Positions 11,290 through 21,790 of a DNA stretch of 21,816 bases are shown piece after piece. The DNA is taken from the NCBI GenBank assembly GCA_036897485.1, contig JAYMTF010001698.1:1-21816 (forward strand), in the 5' to 3' direction. Positions within the stretch are counted from its first letter, which is position 1, and each line of letters begins with the position of its first letter. This DNA comes from Pelargonium nanum. Taxonomy: Eukaryota > Streptophyta > Magnoliopsida > Geraniales > Geraniaceae. A program made the position numbers and the translations under genes. Under the pieces are notes generated by a model. It saw only the letters and a program-made list of their open reading frames with translations, ran no database searches and was not told where the DNA came from.

Positions 11290-11780
11290 ATGTGTTGAAC
11301 TGTTGATTCCAGAGCCGGGTCATTTGTGTCGTAACACGACACACGACATTAAATTAGCATATTTAGACACATTTTTTTATTTGTGTTGTGTTTGTGTTAG
11401 CCTTCAAAATAGCACGCACAATTAATTAGTTGTGTTGTCACACAACTGACACATACTAATGATATACGGCATGCATTAATGATATAATTAATGTGTCAAC
11501 CATGTTAGGTCGTGTCATGCAAAACATGTTGAATAATGTGATGTCAAATGTGTTTGGTTGTTTCAATCGTGTCGTGTCAACACAAACCTATTTAGATATT
11601 GTGTTAAACATGTTGTATTCGTGTTTTGTGATCATAATCGTCTCTTTTTCATGTTGAATTATACATCACAATTACTAAACATATTGTGTTCGCGTTGGGT
11701 CTTTTTCATGTTGAATTATACATCACAATTACTAAACATATTGTGTTCGCGTTGGGTCATGCAACAAACAAACTATCTTT
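11290..11780. repeat. GTGT/ACAC-rich repeat-like region with hairpins
   Basis: Words such as gtgtcgtgtc, tgtgttgtg and acacgac recur through this half-kilobase. Two perfect eight-bp inverted repeats are visible: TGTGTCGT-AAC-ACGACACA at 11325-11343, and AGTTGTGT-TGTC-ACACAACT at 11428-11447. It resembles degenerate, high-copy repeats seen in eudicot spacers. I cannot assign a family and see no target-site duplication, so a decayed non-autonomous element is only a guess. Confidence 0.45.
11644..11757. repeat. perfect 57-bp tandem duplication
   Basis: Bases 11644-11700 and 11701-11757 are identical and directly adjacent: each unit begins ctttttcatg and ends cgcgttgggt. The identity of the two copies implies a recent event, such as replication slippage or unequal exchange, or an assembly artefact. 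Confidence 0.95.
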
Positions 11781-13434
11781 AGCACAATAAACACGAAGTA
11801 TCAGCCATAGTTGTTTCCTGTTAGTCGAGTAATTAGTTCATTTAGTAAATGAACTGCTGAAAATACACCATTCGTATCCAAGTGAGGAATCAAAAACCAA
11901 TGACAGAGACCTTTTTCACAAACTGACCAGTCAGATTTATGAAAAATTGATCGATTTAGCCAACCATTTCAGGCCTTCAATAAAAGAGGGCTGGGAAGAG
12001 CATCAGATTGAGTTTTCATTGTGATAAAGCAAATTGGAACCTAACAGATATGTATGGAAGTCAATTCATAACCTAATTTTCTGAAGAAAGTTAATATTTT
12101 ACTGGCAACTTTGGATGGATCAAACCAAACTATGCAAGCGTGGCTTGTCCAGCTACAACAATGGATAAGCAAAATTGTGAGGACAACGAAGTTGGAGAAG
12201 AGGAAAAAGTTGAAGAAGTTTTGACCTGAAAACAGCTCAGAATCTATGACCAAATAACAACAAATAGAAGAGACAACCTCAAAAGAATCTTAAATTTGAA
12301 CCTCATATATTTATCCACAATTTAGAAGTGGTTAAATAATCAGCTATCAGTGTCACACAATTTGCACTGCAAGTGAACATAAGCAACGTGTTCCATACCC
12401 AACCTTGAACTCAAAATGAGCCTTAACCCGACCTTCAAAGATACTTGACCTTTGACATCCCCACTTCCGTGACTAACCTTTTACGTAGACATAGAAAATA
12501 GCAACTATAAGTCTATAACAGGGAACAAATCTCACTCTACAGTCTAAACTACCACTCTAGAAACTAAAAACATCCAGACGCGGTCAGTCTTCAATGACAA
12601 AACTTTCATTAACTAGTAAGTAGTAGCAACAGATTCCAAACATCACGAACATGCTAATTTCAATATGAAGGGGAAAAAAAAACAAGAGCTTCTCATCAAC
12701 AACTTTTAAACATCGCAATGACTAACAAAAACAAGATACAAAGACCCGCCCAATTCATACAATAAGTATGAGTTCCTAATTTATTTGTGAAGGAAGGAGA
12801 TAATGTTTTCATTATTCAAAGGCAAGTCACCCCAGGAACTCATTCATCAACAGCACATCTACACACTCTCCATCACACAAACAAGCACTAAAAAACATCC
12901 CACAATCCATATGATGCTCTGTTCCATTTACAAAATCGAGAACTCAATGAAAGGCTACTCAAACACAGGATCTAAACTCCACTTCTGCAATCCCCATATT
13001 GGTTCAATCGGCATACACAATATCAAAGTAAAACTTGCAGGCAACTCCAGACCACAAAATGCATAGCCACATCACAATCATATCGAATAGCACATCCCAA
13101 ACTGATCAAGTGATCATATATACTCAGCAAATCAGGATTCATCAAAATCAAGGCTTTCATAAAACAAACATATGATTTGGTCATGTACTATAACAAGTTG
13201 TTGCTAAGCTTCCATTCATTTATTATCCAAAACATAAGGAGTTCACACTGGAAATTAGGATCATTCCTAGAATTCAATTCGAAACCGACTATATAACCTG
13301 TGCAATAACACATATAAAACCCAATAATCTGAAGTTTCTGGTAGTGAAAAAGCATTATAACAATAAAAGCTAAGATTCTGGACCTGAACTATAAAGCAAC
13401 GATTTTGAACCACATCAACCACCACCAACAAACC

Positions 13435-14367
13435 CTACTCAGATCGATTGGCGTACCTCTCCACCTTCTCATCATTGAGATTGATCCCCACCATAGCCTC
13501 GCCCAATCCGCAGCTGATCTCCGCAAGCACGTTGGGGTCGCTGTAATGCGTCACGGCCTGCACAATTGCACGCGCACGCTTCGCAGGGTCGCCACTCTTG
13601 AACACTCCAGAACCCACAAACAAGCCGTCGCATCCCAATTGCATCATCAGCGCCGCGTCCGCCGGAGTCGCAACCCCACCGGCGGCGAATTGCACGACCG
13701 GAAGCCGGCCCAGCTGCTTGGTCTGCATCACCAGATCGTAGGGTGCGGCGATTTTCTTCGCGAAAGTGAAAACCTCATCGTCGTCCATGTTCCTCAGCAC
13801 CCTGATATCGCCCATCACCGACCTCACGTGACGCACCGCCTCGATGATGTTCCCGGTGCCGGCCTCGCCTTTGGTCCTGATCATGGCGGCGCCTTCGCGA
13901 ATCCGGCGGAGAGCCTCGCCCAAGTTGCGGCAGCCGCAGACGAAGGGGATGCGGAAATTGTGCTTGTTGATGTGGTTGTCTTCGTCGGCGAGGGTTAGGA
14001 CCTCGCTCTCGTCGACGTAATCGATCCCGATCGCTTCGAGGATTTGGGCTTCGACGAAGTGGCCAATACGGGCTTTGGCCATGACGGGGATGGTCACGGC
14101 CTGCTTGATTTCCTTGATGAGCTGAGGGTCGCTCATGCGGGCGACGCCGCCCTGAGCGCGGATGTCGGCGGGGACGCGCTCCAGGGCCATGACGGCGCAC
14201 GCGCCGGCCTCCTCGGCGATGCGGGCTTGCTCGGCGTTGACGACGTCCATGATGACGCCACCGCGGAGCATCTGGGCGAGGCCGACCTTGACGGAGAACG
14301 GCGATTTCTTAGTGGTTTCGGTGATTGCGCCATTGCCGTAGACGGTGACAACTCCGCTTCCTGCCAT
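13435..14367 (-). CDS. PDX1: pyridoxal 5'-phosphate synthase subunit PDX1 (complete, intronless)
   Basis: PDX1 condenses ribose 5-phosphate (or ribulose 5-phosphate), glyceraldehyde 3-phosphate and ammonia into pyridoxal 5'-phosphate, vitamin B6. In the family the ammonia is supplied by the glutaminase PDX2, and PDX1 forms a dodecamer in the cytosol. The 310-aa product has the usual plant length. It is a (beta/alpha)8 barrel of the SNZ family. The two catalytic lysines are in place: Lys98 in MAKARIGHF and Lys166 in [11 protein letters not shown], with Asp41 in VIMDVVN. These numbers match Arabidopsis PDX1.3 as I recall them. The ATG at 14365-14367 begins [13 protein letters not shown]. The open frame continues upstream to 14502, but that part is pyrimidine-rich leader. 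No intron is present, as I recall for Arabidopsis PDX1.1 and PDX1.3. Codons end mostly in G or C, unlike the AT-rich flanks. A TATA box lies about 120 bp upstream. Confidence 0.98.
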   Translation of the reverse strand: MAGSGVVTVYGNGAITETTKKSPFSVKVGLAQMLRGGVIMDVVNAEQARIAEEAGACAVMALERVPADIRAQGGVARMSDPQLIKEIKQAVTIPVMAKARIGHFVEAQILEAIGIDYVDESEVLTLADEDNHINKHNFRIPFVCGCRNLGEALRRIREGAAMIRTKGEAGTGNIIEAVRHVRSVMGDIRVLRNMDDDEVFTFAKKIAAPYDLVMQTKQLGRLPVVQFAAGGVATPADAALMMQLGCDGLFVGSGVFKSGDPAKRARAIVQAVTHYSDPNVLAEISCGLGEAMVGINLNDEKVERYANRSE

Positions 14368-16159
14368 TTTTGGAAGAAGATTGAGAAGAAAATGATGAGA
14401 AATTGATGAGTAATCGCAGAGAGATAGCAGAAGAGAGAGTGAGAGATAGGGTGGGATTGGAATAGCAGAGAAGACTGAGAATGAGATTATATATAACAAC
14501 ACGAGTGGCTACATCTACATAGCGCAGCCACAGATTCTCACCCTCCATTTTATATTCTTAATTATTTATAAATGTTATTTATTTAATTTTTTAATTATTC
14601 ATGATCTTCACTCTAATCAAATTTACTGATATGGGTCAAAAACCTTGTATTTTACTAATTTATGCCCCAAAGTTGAAACTTTTTATTTATTTATAACTTT
14701 TTATATCTATGTTCTATGTTATGAGATCTCAAAAGAAACTCAAAACGCATTAACTGTTTGACCCAACGTGGCTCTCTATGTTCTATATAAAGTTACAATA
14801 TATTAATCTTTTATAAAAAGTAGGTTTTAGATAATGATGAAAAGTGTAATTTTTTTGACTAAGATGAAAAGTGTAATTAATTGAAAATAATTGTTAGTGG
14901 TTTTAAAAAGTTGAAGTATCATAATTGAGTTACATGTACCTACTCCATTATTATTTTGGTAAAGGATTTTCTTATTTGATATTACATTTTCCTTGTTTAT
15001 TACTCGTATATGCAATTAGCAGATATACTATTACGGTATTATCATGAACGTTTACTCTAAATAAAATATTTTTTTTATTTGACGTAGGGTTGTTGTAACA
15101 AACTAAAATGACAACTAATTTAGCATAATATTAATATTATTCGTAATTTATATGTAACTAAATCAATAAATTTGAATTTGTTTATCTTATTTGTGAAACT
15201 CATGCAAATGTTAATAGCATTAAGAGTGGCGTTATGTGTTTCTATATTACTTATTCGATTAGAAGATATAAAAATATATTAAAGCAATTGAACAAACAAA
15301 AACAATACAAATTCCAATGTATCTTTTCAAGACTTGTATGTGATATACAAATGTGAAATAAAAATTATACACTAATCATATGACGTGATGAAAAAAGTAT
15401 ATAAATTTAATACATGTGACGTTATAACATAGAAGTCCAATCAAATGGTTACGAGAATATATTGTCCAATATTAAACTCCATTTACTTAGGTATCCAAAT
15501 TGGACTTTAACAATAATATAATTATGAATTTATTCATCTGAAATCATTGAAATAATATAGTTTTAAAACGATATCGTATTATTTAGAAAAAAAAAAAAGA
15601 ATATCGAAGCAACAAAACAGCTCTTCAAACGACAATTATTGGTTCAGTAAATATATTCCGTTTTGGCTTTTGGAAAGTAAGAAAAAGAAAAATCAAGTGG
15701 AGGTGAAGATTTAGATATATGGTATTATGAAAAATAATATGTGGCGGGAAATAAGACCGCAAATTAAGATTGAAGGCCGCAAGTTTCCGATCTCCGTTGT
15801 CTTCCACACGAATCACACAAACAAAAACCTTATTTGTCTGTGCCCAATCCACTTGCTCGCCACCCCCACACACGCTTCCGTCATCGGAAACCGCCTTTTC
15901 TTTTTTATCATTTACTAAAAATAGAACACAAACAAAGAGACAGTAATGCATTTTATTTGCAGCCACTTCTGTCACACTCTCATTCATCATCCATGTTATC
16001 AACACCAACGGCTAAAAATCAATCACTATCATTCATAAAGTTGCTCCCAATGAAAACCTGAGATTTTTTCATAATCAATTTAAAGTTTCTGGTGATGTAC
16101 ACAAATTTGCTTTGATTGTTACAGTAAGCTAATGAAAATGTATGCGTAACAATGAATTT
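14368..16159. other. spacer between PDX1 and the GT90 gene
   Basis: The left 150 bases are PDX1 leader and core promoter. 14550-15720 is very AT-rich, and I see no gene, RNA or clear repeat in it. 15730-15900 is G/C-richer and includes GGCGGGAAA (15743-15751), an exact match to the plant E2F-binding core on the minus strand. Downstream is a plus-strand 22-codon frame at 15993-16061, too small to call. The right end must be the GT90 3' untranslated region; a small inverted repeat (tgttac ... gtaaca, about 16117-16154) lies there. Confidence 0.5.
14487..14495 (-). promoter_or_regulatory. TATA box of PDX1
   Basis: The minus strand reads TATATATAA here, about 120 bp before the PDX1 ATG. Transcription would start at about 14460, giving a pyrimidine-rich 5' leader of about 90 nt full of CTCT and TTCT runs, a common layout for highly expressed plant genes. 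The start site itself is inferred. Confidence 0.65.
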
Positions 16160-18976
16160 CTACAGCGCTATAGTCTTTATGTGAATCTCTTCCCCTTTCT
16201 GATCTTCCGGGGCTTTCGGTTCCTCCACAACTTTATGATCCTCCGGCGCCACTTTCTGATCCTCTGCTCGTTTTTGCTCCTCCAGGGCTTTTTGAATCTC
16301 CGCCGCTTTCCTAATCTCCATGTCTCTCACATTTTGTATTAGTAGCTGCTTCTTCCGTATCCAGTTATTGAAGGCGTTCATGTTAGCAGTCTGGATGGAG
16401 CATGGTGGAGTTTTTGAAGGGGAGGTGGCTGATCTTTCGAGAAATTTCCGCTGCTTTGAATCGGCAAAGCAGAGCAGGGACTCTGTACACACTTCCTGAG
16501 CCGAAGATGGTACTTCCGGCTTGAAGTCCAGCAGATTTGCATACTCGGAAATGAGATGATACATGTAATCATATACCCGTTCCATGCTCAAATGCTCCAT
16601 ATAGCGCTGTCCTCCGAGTCCTATTCTCTCCGCCTGTTCAACCAAAACAATCATATTAAGCACGAACCCAATATCAGCGCAGCAAGTAGTTGGTTACAAT
16701 ATCTATATGATTGAAATGAGATTGTTAAATTTTGTTTACCATAGCATGTCAAACAAAATTGTTTCATTTCCTAAGGTGTAATTGTATTTGCATAACATGG
16801 TTGTTTCCGTAATTAGTATAGTGTGAAGGTTATATACCATCATTCTAGTCAATAGCAAATTTATAGAGCAAAAGTGATATAATGATACAGGTCAATATGT
16901 ACCTGTTCTGGGTTTGAATTACCCCAATCAACAGCGAACTTTATAGAGCTACACACACTGAAGGAAGAAACGGGCCAATAGTTTTTCATAGGAGTGAGAC
17001 CACGGCTGAAGAAATCTTCGTACTGTGGTGTTATTATTAACGGGACACAGCCACATGATATAATATATTTCAAGCTCACAGACCATGCATAGCCTTCAGC
17101 ATAGATTTTATACCTGCAAGTTAACATGGACATGCACAAAATAGACAAATATTTAGCTTAAAAGTTGATGCATTAATCCAATGAATAGGAAATGTGTAAC
17201 AAACTACATCAACATTTCTTTGAATATTTAAACTCTACCCTTGGGCGCCGAATACTAGACCCCTCCAAGTCCCATGAGTACTGTAAAGTCTTGTCGTTAC
17301 TCAAAAGAACAAATAGTGCTTTCTTTTTGAAAACATAACTGAGACTAATTATCATATAGATCAGTTTTGTCAAATGTAGCTTACAATGACTGACGAAGAT
17401 ATGGAATCCAACGAATGGTAACTTATATATAACATTGAAAGGAAACAAAACAACTACAAAATGGAGCTTGAAGTGAAACTTAACAGTTAACATTGATCTT
17501 CCATGACAGAAAACTTCTAAAAAACAAACCACTCTAAGTTGATTTCTGCTACTCAAATGAAAACTTAAAAAAATCATGCCATGTATTCAAAGTTATCAGC
17601 TGATTCCTAAGCATATACACGATGACACTGAAAGAGTACTCACCGGTAAGTACATTGGTTTGAGAGTTTTGACTTCCCGAATCCAGATTTTTTTTCTGCC
17701 GTCCAATTCTGTAACAAATCAGAGAATGAAACAAGTCGAACAACATATTGGTTCACCAAAAGGTGTATCACATTATGAATTCATGTTGAACAGTGACATA
17801 GAAAATACCTGACGCATAATTCGTGCTCCCCACAGCTCGGTGTCATTACATAGCAGTAACTCCATACGAATGGGGGATGAAACGTCTGGATTTCCTTTCC
17901 AGTATGCAAGCGGCGTCTTCTGCTCCCATCTTAATTTTTGCGAACCTTGTTTAATTTCTTGGAACTCCTCATCCCAAAGTCCAAGATTTGTCTCTGGCCT
18001 GTTAGTGCAAATGAAACCATAAAGTTGTAACCAGAAACAAAACTACAAAAGTGAATATGCTTCAAATTGAATCAATGTAACAAAACATATAGAGTTGAGT
18101 AACTAATACATTTCTACAACAATTATATCACAAAGAGAGATAATATTTGGTGTCAACACATGATCCCAAAATAGAGTTGAAAGTTAGATGCTTTACCATC
18201 CCCAAAACGACCAATCGGGAAATGGAATGTCAAAGTGATCAGCATTGGTGCAATACCGAAACAGCGGCAATGGCATCGCCTCGTGCTCAGCCCGACTAAC
18301 AGTAGGCTTGTCCATACAATCAAACATCATATCAACATCAGGCACCATTCCGGGGAACCTCCGGAGGAGCTGCAAAAGACTCCACACCGTGAACATGGTT
18401 CGGGATTGCACGCAATCGTAATACAAATCAACATAAAGCTTCCCTCCAACTATCACAACCCGAAAAGCAGCATATTTTTTGGCTTCCACCAAATGATTCT
18501 TCGAAATCCTGGTCTTATGCCAGGGATGGAGATCATGATGGATCCATCTGAAGAATGCAGGGCATTTCGGAGCTTGTTGGTTAAAAGAATGGCGATATTG
18601 TTCAGGATCAGGAGAAGGGTCGGCGCCGGAGCGGCACGAGAGGTAGGAGCAGCCGACAATTTTGAAATTCCGGGAATGTCGGGACTCTTCTTCGAAGTTC
18701 TTGGCCGGAAATAAGTGCCACGGCGTCGGTTCCAGGTTGTGCCCTACCACTGTTCTGGTCTGGGACGCAACGTCGTCCACCTGTTCGACGAAATTCCCCA
18801 ACGAATTACCAAACAAAACAGAACAAAAAACAAAAAACTGGTTGAGCAAATAGCAAAAACACACAAACACGTACCTTGTAGAGGAGAATGGCGGTGAGAG
18901 AGATGATAGTCAATGAAATGAGACAGATAATGAGATTAGAGAGAGACGGACCAGAGCTTCTTGCCCAAATTCCCAT
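16160..18976 (-). CDS. GT90/CAP10-type glycosyltransferase, O-glucosyltransferase rumi-like (complete, 6 exons)
   Basis: This is a predicted sugar-nucleotide-dependent glycosyltransferase of the secretory pathway (CAP10/Rumi/POGLUT family; old name DUF821). Donor and acceptor cannot be read from sequence. Exons in coding order: 18875-18976, 18197-18780, 17809-17998, 17644-17708, 16903-17113 and 16160-16633; 1626 nt, 541 aa. Residues about 13-33 form one hydrophobic span (NLIICLISLTIISLTAILL) after a short basic N-terminus, which indicates a type II membrane anchor. Family motifs follow in order: VPDVDMMFDCMD (180-191), IPFPDWSFWGW (219-229), AYWKGNPDVSS (260-270), SNQCTY (308-313), KIYAEGYAWSVSLKYI (316-331), and SIKFAVDWGN in exon 5. 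Cysteines before the first motif probably form disulfides. The C-terminal tail, about 494-541, is highly charged with repeated EDQK-like units and has no KDEL signal, so Golgi residence is more likely than ER retention. It is divergent from the cyclophilin. Confidence 0.93.
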
Positions 18977-19094
18977 TGCTATAAACCCACCGTCAAAAAT
19001 TTACAATTTTGGCCGAATTGAGCTTCAGCTACTTGGTGTTAGAGGATTAGCGAGACCTCTGAACTGTTTTCTTTTGCATTTGCAGAGCTTATTC

Positions 19095-19101
19095 TTTATA
19101 T
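19095..19101 (-). promoter_or_regulatory. TATA box of the GT90 gene
   Basis: The minus strand reads ATATAAA followed by GAATAAG at this position, about 120 bp before the ATG at 18976. Transcription would start near 19065. The assignment rests on position and consensus only. Confidence 0.5.
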
Positions 19102-19775
19102 GGTTTTGTTTATTTTTAGAGTTTCTGGATTTGTAGTTCAAATGATATTAGTGTAGAGAAGAAGAAGAAGGTTTGGTTTCAGATGATTTGACCCAATTCA
19201 GCGTTAGTGGCCTTCCGGTTAAAATGCAAATCTATTGACTTGTGTTCTGCTTCTGATATTTATTAGTGCGAGTTTACAGGCGTTACACTTCATTTTTGTC
19301 GGTTAAATGACAACTAAAAAAATTCATTTTAAATATCTCTATGACTCTATCTTCCTGATTTAAATTGTTTAAATTTTGTATTATATAATTATCTCACAAA
19401 TATTATTTTTCAAGGCATTTTGGATAAATTATAAATGGTCAAACTAACTTAGCCAGCATTAAATTGCACCAAAAGTTGAAAATTTTAGATTCTACTATCA
19501 TCATAACTTTTTATTTAAAATTATAAATTATAGTTATTTTTTAATTTTTTTTCTTACATCTATTTAAGATAACCTTTTTTTTTTCTTCATTTTTTAAATT
19601 ATAATGAAAAATTATGGTTAACAATATGTAAATTTATTTCATGGGAAAAGTTGGTTTAATGATAATTATTAATTTAAAATTCATTAACCCAAAAGAACGG
19701 CCCAATATCAAAATTGGCCCATATAAATAAGCGATTAGCTATAAAGCCCAAAAATGTCCGCTAAAATACTTACCA

Positions 19776-19794
19776 CGTGTTATGTTCCTATTGG
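19776..19794 (-). promoter_or_regulatory. imperfect ER stress response element (ERSE-like)
   Basis: Read on the minus strand this is CCAAT, nine bases, then ACACG. The ERSE consensus is CCAAT-N9-CCACG, so the spacing is exact and one base of ten differs. It overlaps a G-box (19774-19779) that bZIP factors can bind. The site is about 125 bp upstream of the cyclophilin start codon. ER cyclophilins are plausible unfolded-protein-response targets, but binding here is inferred. Confidence 0.4.
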
Positions 19795-19919
19795 TTATGT
19801 TTTGACATTCTGCGTCACACAAAGAAAACAGTCGTCCATTCCATAGCCCATACTCTAGTCTTCAATACACATTCAGTTCAGTGCACAAAGAAGACGCTGA
19901 TTTCGAGGAAGAGAGAAAA

Positions 19920-21774
19920 ATGGCATCGAGAAAGTTAATTCCCGCTGCGATTCTGTTGAGCTTCGTCATTTTCGGAACTCTCGCACAGGTTTGTCTCTCG
20001 ATTTTTGAACAATTCCTGTCTTAGTCCCAACATTGTTTTTGATCTAGGGTTTACTTTTTGGCTCCGATCCATGAAATGTTTGGTCACTCAATTCATTTTG
20101 CAATTAATTTTTAGCTCCTTCATCGATTACTCTATTCGTAGTATGCGTTTGTTCGATTTAATTTGATGAGATCGGTTAGGGTTTACTTCTGGTTTTGATT
20201 CCTGCAATGGAATGTTGCGTACAGTTAATATGAGATCTTTTGTGGTTTACGAGCGGATTTGATCCCTCAAATATTTTGCCAAAATTTCTTCAGAGATCTA
20301 TGAGGTATTACTATAGGATCCTGAATGATTAAGTTTGCGTTTGAGATTGATGGTGATTTGGACTAATTTTGAGTAGAGTGTTTGGTACGTGCGTTGTATG
20401 TTGCTGATTGTGTTGTCATGTGAACTATAAAAGCACCGATCGTTTAGCTTTAGCTGTAAGTTGATGCAATTCTGTCATAAACTAGAACTATCAAGTGGAA
20501 AGTGGCAATATGTGCTGCACTTGAGATTTAGTATAAATGACTAATTGTTACTGTGTGCTGTCATGTAAAGACAATGATGTCTTTGCTCTAATTTTGTAGA
20601 AGCAATTTTATCTGTAACTAGACATTGTGGATTCTAAGTTGACTACACGAAACAATTGTGAACTTTGGTTATATTCATGTTTGGATTGTTTACAGAATTG
20701 ATATTGACGGGACCTATGAGGTTTGAATTGATGTTTTGCTGTGCGAATCATAGTTTACATGCTATGGCATCTAGTTCTAATCTTAATTTTAACCAATATT
20801 AATCATAATTAAATTTTAGTTTTTGAGAAGAAAATCTAAAAATTCTGAATCTAAGGTTACAAATTTAAATGGATACATTTTCTTTATTTCTTATTATCTG
20901 TTTTCCTACAGGCGAAGAAGTCGGAAAGTGATTTGAAAGAGATTACCCACAAAGTTTACTTCGATGTAGAGATCGCAGGAAAGCCAGCTGGTTAGTGTAT
21001 TACTGCATTATATTTTGAAACCTTCCTCTTCTAGAATGTTCTGATCTGTCTATTGTAATATTTGTATTGTTAGGTTCTCTTTTGAACGAAAACATATTCC
21101 CCCAGAAAATATGTTTGGTTAAAAAATGCTTTCCATAGGGTTAAGTCTTTACATTGATACTTATGAATAATGTACCTTTGTGTTTAGGTCGCATTATTAT
21201 GGGTCTCTTTGGGAAAGCTGTTCCAAAAACGGCAGGTTTGGTTTTTTCAATATAATATTATGATTTGCATCTATCAAATTTTGTTATCATGGAATTACTA
21301 ACTTGCACCTTATTATTGGCAGAAAATTTCCGAGCACTTTGCACAGGTAAAGTACAGTTCCCAAGTCTCCTCTTTGGTCCTCATATGGTCGGAATGAAAT
21401 ATGGTTTTATCTATTATTTCAGGTGAAAAAGGCATTGGTAAGAGTGGGAAACCTCTCCACTACAAGGGTAGTGCTTTCCACAGGGTTATTCCCAGCTTTA
21501 TGCTTCAGGGAGGTGATTTTACACTTGGTGACGGTAGGGGTGGGGAATCAATTTATGGTGAGAAGTTTGCCGATGAAAATTTCAAATTAAAGCATACCGG
21601 ACCAGGTAGATTTGAGATCCCATTATTCAAGTAACTAAATACTTTCTTTCAAGCCAAGCATTATGTGGCGAACAACATTGTTGCTTTTCCATGCGCAGGG
21701 CTTTTGTCGATGGCCAATGCTGGTCGTGACACCAATGGCTCACAATTCTTCATCACCACTGTGACAACTAGCTG
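19920..21774 (+). CDS. secretory-pathway cyclophilin, CYP20-1/CYP19-4-like (5' part, 6 exons; 3' end outside the window)
   Basis: Cyclophilins are peptidyl-prolyl cis-trans isomerases that assist protein folding. Visible exons: 19920-19988, 20912-20990, 21188-21235, 21323-21346, 21423-21605 and 21699-21774; 479 nt, about 159 aa. The first exon encodes [20 protein letters not shown] plus LAQ, a clear signal peptide. The rest is a single isomerase domain beginning [18 protein letters not shown]. Visible active-site elements are the Arg in FHRVIPSF, the Phe of the same motif, and Gln in MLQGGDF, followed by [15 protein letters not shown] and [16 protein letters not shown]. The Trp of TTSW is split by the sixth donor. 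Only the WLDG..VVFG end and C-terminus are missing, so ER retention cannot be judged. Introns 1 (923 bp) and 2 (197 bp) are the longest. The protein reads closest to Arabidopsis CYP20-1 (ROC7), from memory. Confidence 0.95.
19989..20911 (+). other. long first intron of the cyclophilin gene
   Basis: This 923-bp T-rich intron begins GTTTGTCTC and ends TTTTCCTACAG, just after the signal-peptide exon. I see no nested gene, structured RNA or repeat in it. Long leading introns of this kind often enhance expression in plants, but nothing here proves it. Confidence 0.85.
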
Positions 21775-21790
21775 GTAATGGAATGAGAAA

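Larger units (their letters stand above)
9247..13434. other. 4.2-kb spacer between PLC and PDX1
   Basis: No complete gene is supportable. The left end holds the promoter of the right-hand PLC, including a CACGTGG motif at 9936-9942. Around 10090-10260 there is an ATG-less open frame of roughly 55 codons, plus strand, with no recognisable family. At about 11150-11240 four TGGGCT/AGCCCA/GGCCCA motifs cluster without a gene start nearby. 11290-11780 is repeat-like and is described separately. 11800-13080 has only short frames. The segment from 13434 leftward should be the PDX1 3' untranslated region; AATAAA on the minus strand (13219-13224) is one candidate polyadenylation signal. Confidence 0.5.
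18977..19919. promoter_or_regulatory. shared upstream region of divergent GT90 and cyclophilin genes
   Basis: These 943 bases separate two divergently transcribed secretory-pathway genes. The left 120 bases are GT90 leader and TATA; 19270-19690 is very AT-rich with nothing recognisable. The right end carries regulatory words: GGCCCA at 19699-19704 and 19716-19721 and AGCCCA at 19745-19750 (TGGGCC/T on the minus strand, the plant site II core), TATAAATA at 19722-19729, a G-box CACGTG at 19774-19779, and ATTGG at 19790-19794. No coding sequence is visible. Confidence 0.6.

Noticed and set aside
12041..13066. Frames of 70-87 codons on either strand in the PDX1 downstream spacer
   Set aside because: Low-complexity, chance-length frames in AT-rich DNA with no family match.
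13405..13998. 197-codon plus-strand open frame opposite PDX1
   Set aside because: It is a shadow of the G/C-ending codons of PDX1 on the other strand. It has no family motif, and PDX1 itself is unmistakable. The other frames within 13775-14406 are shadows too.
15625..16061. Small frames on both strands between PDX1 and GT90
   Set aside because: They overlap each other, lack motifs and are flanked by stops. Only the promoter-like composition was kept as a finding.
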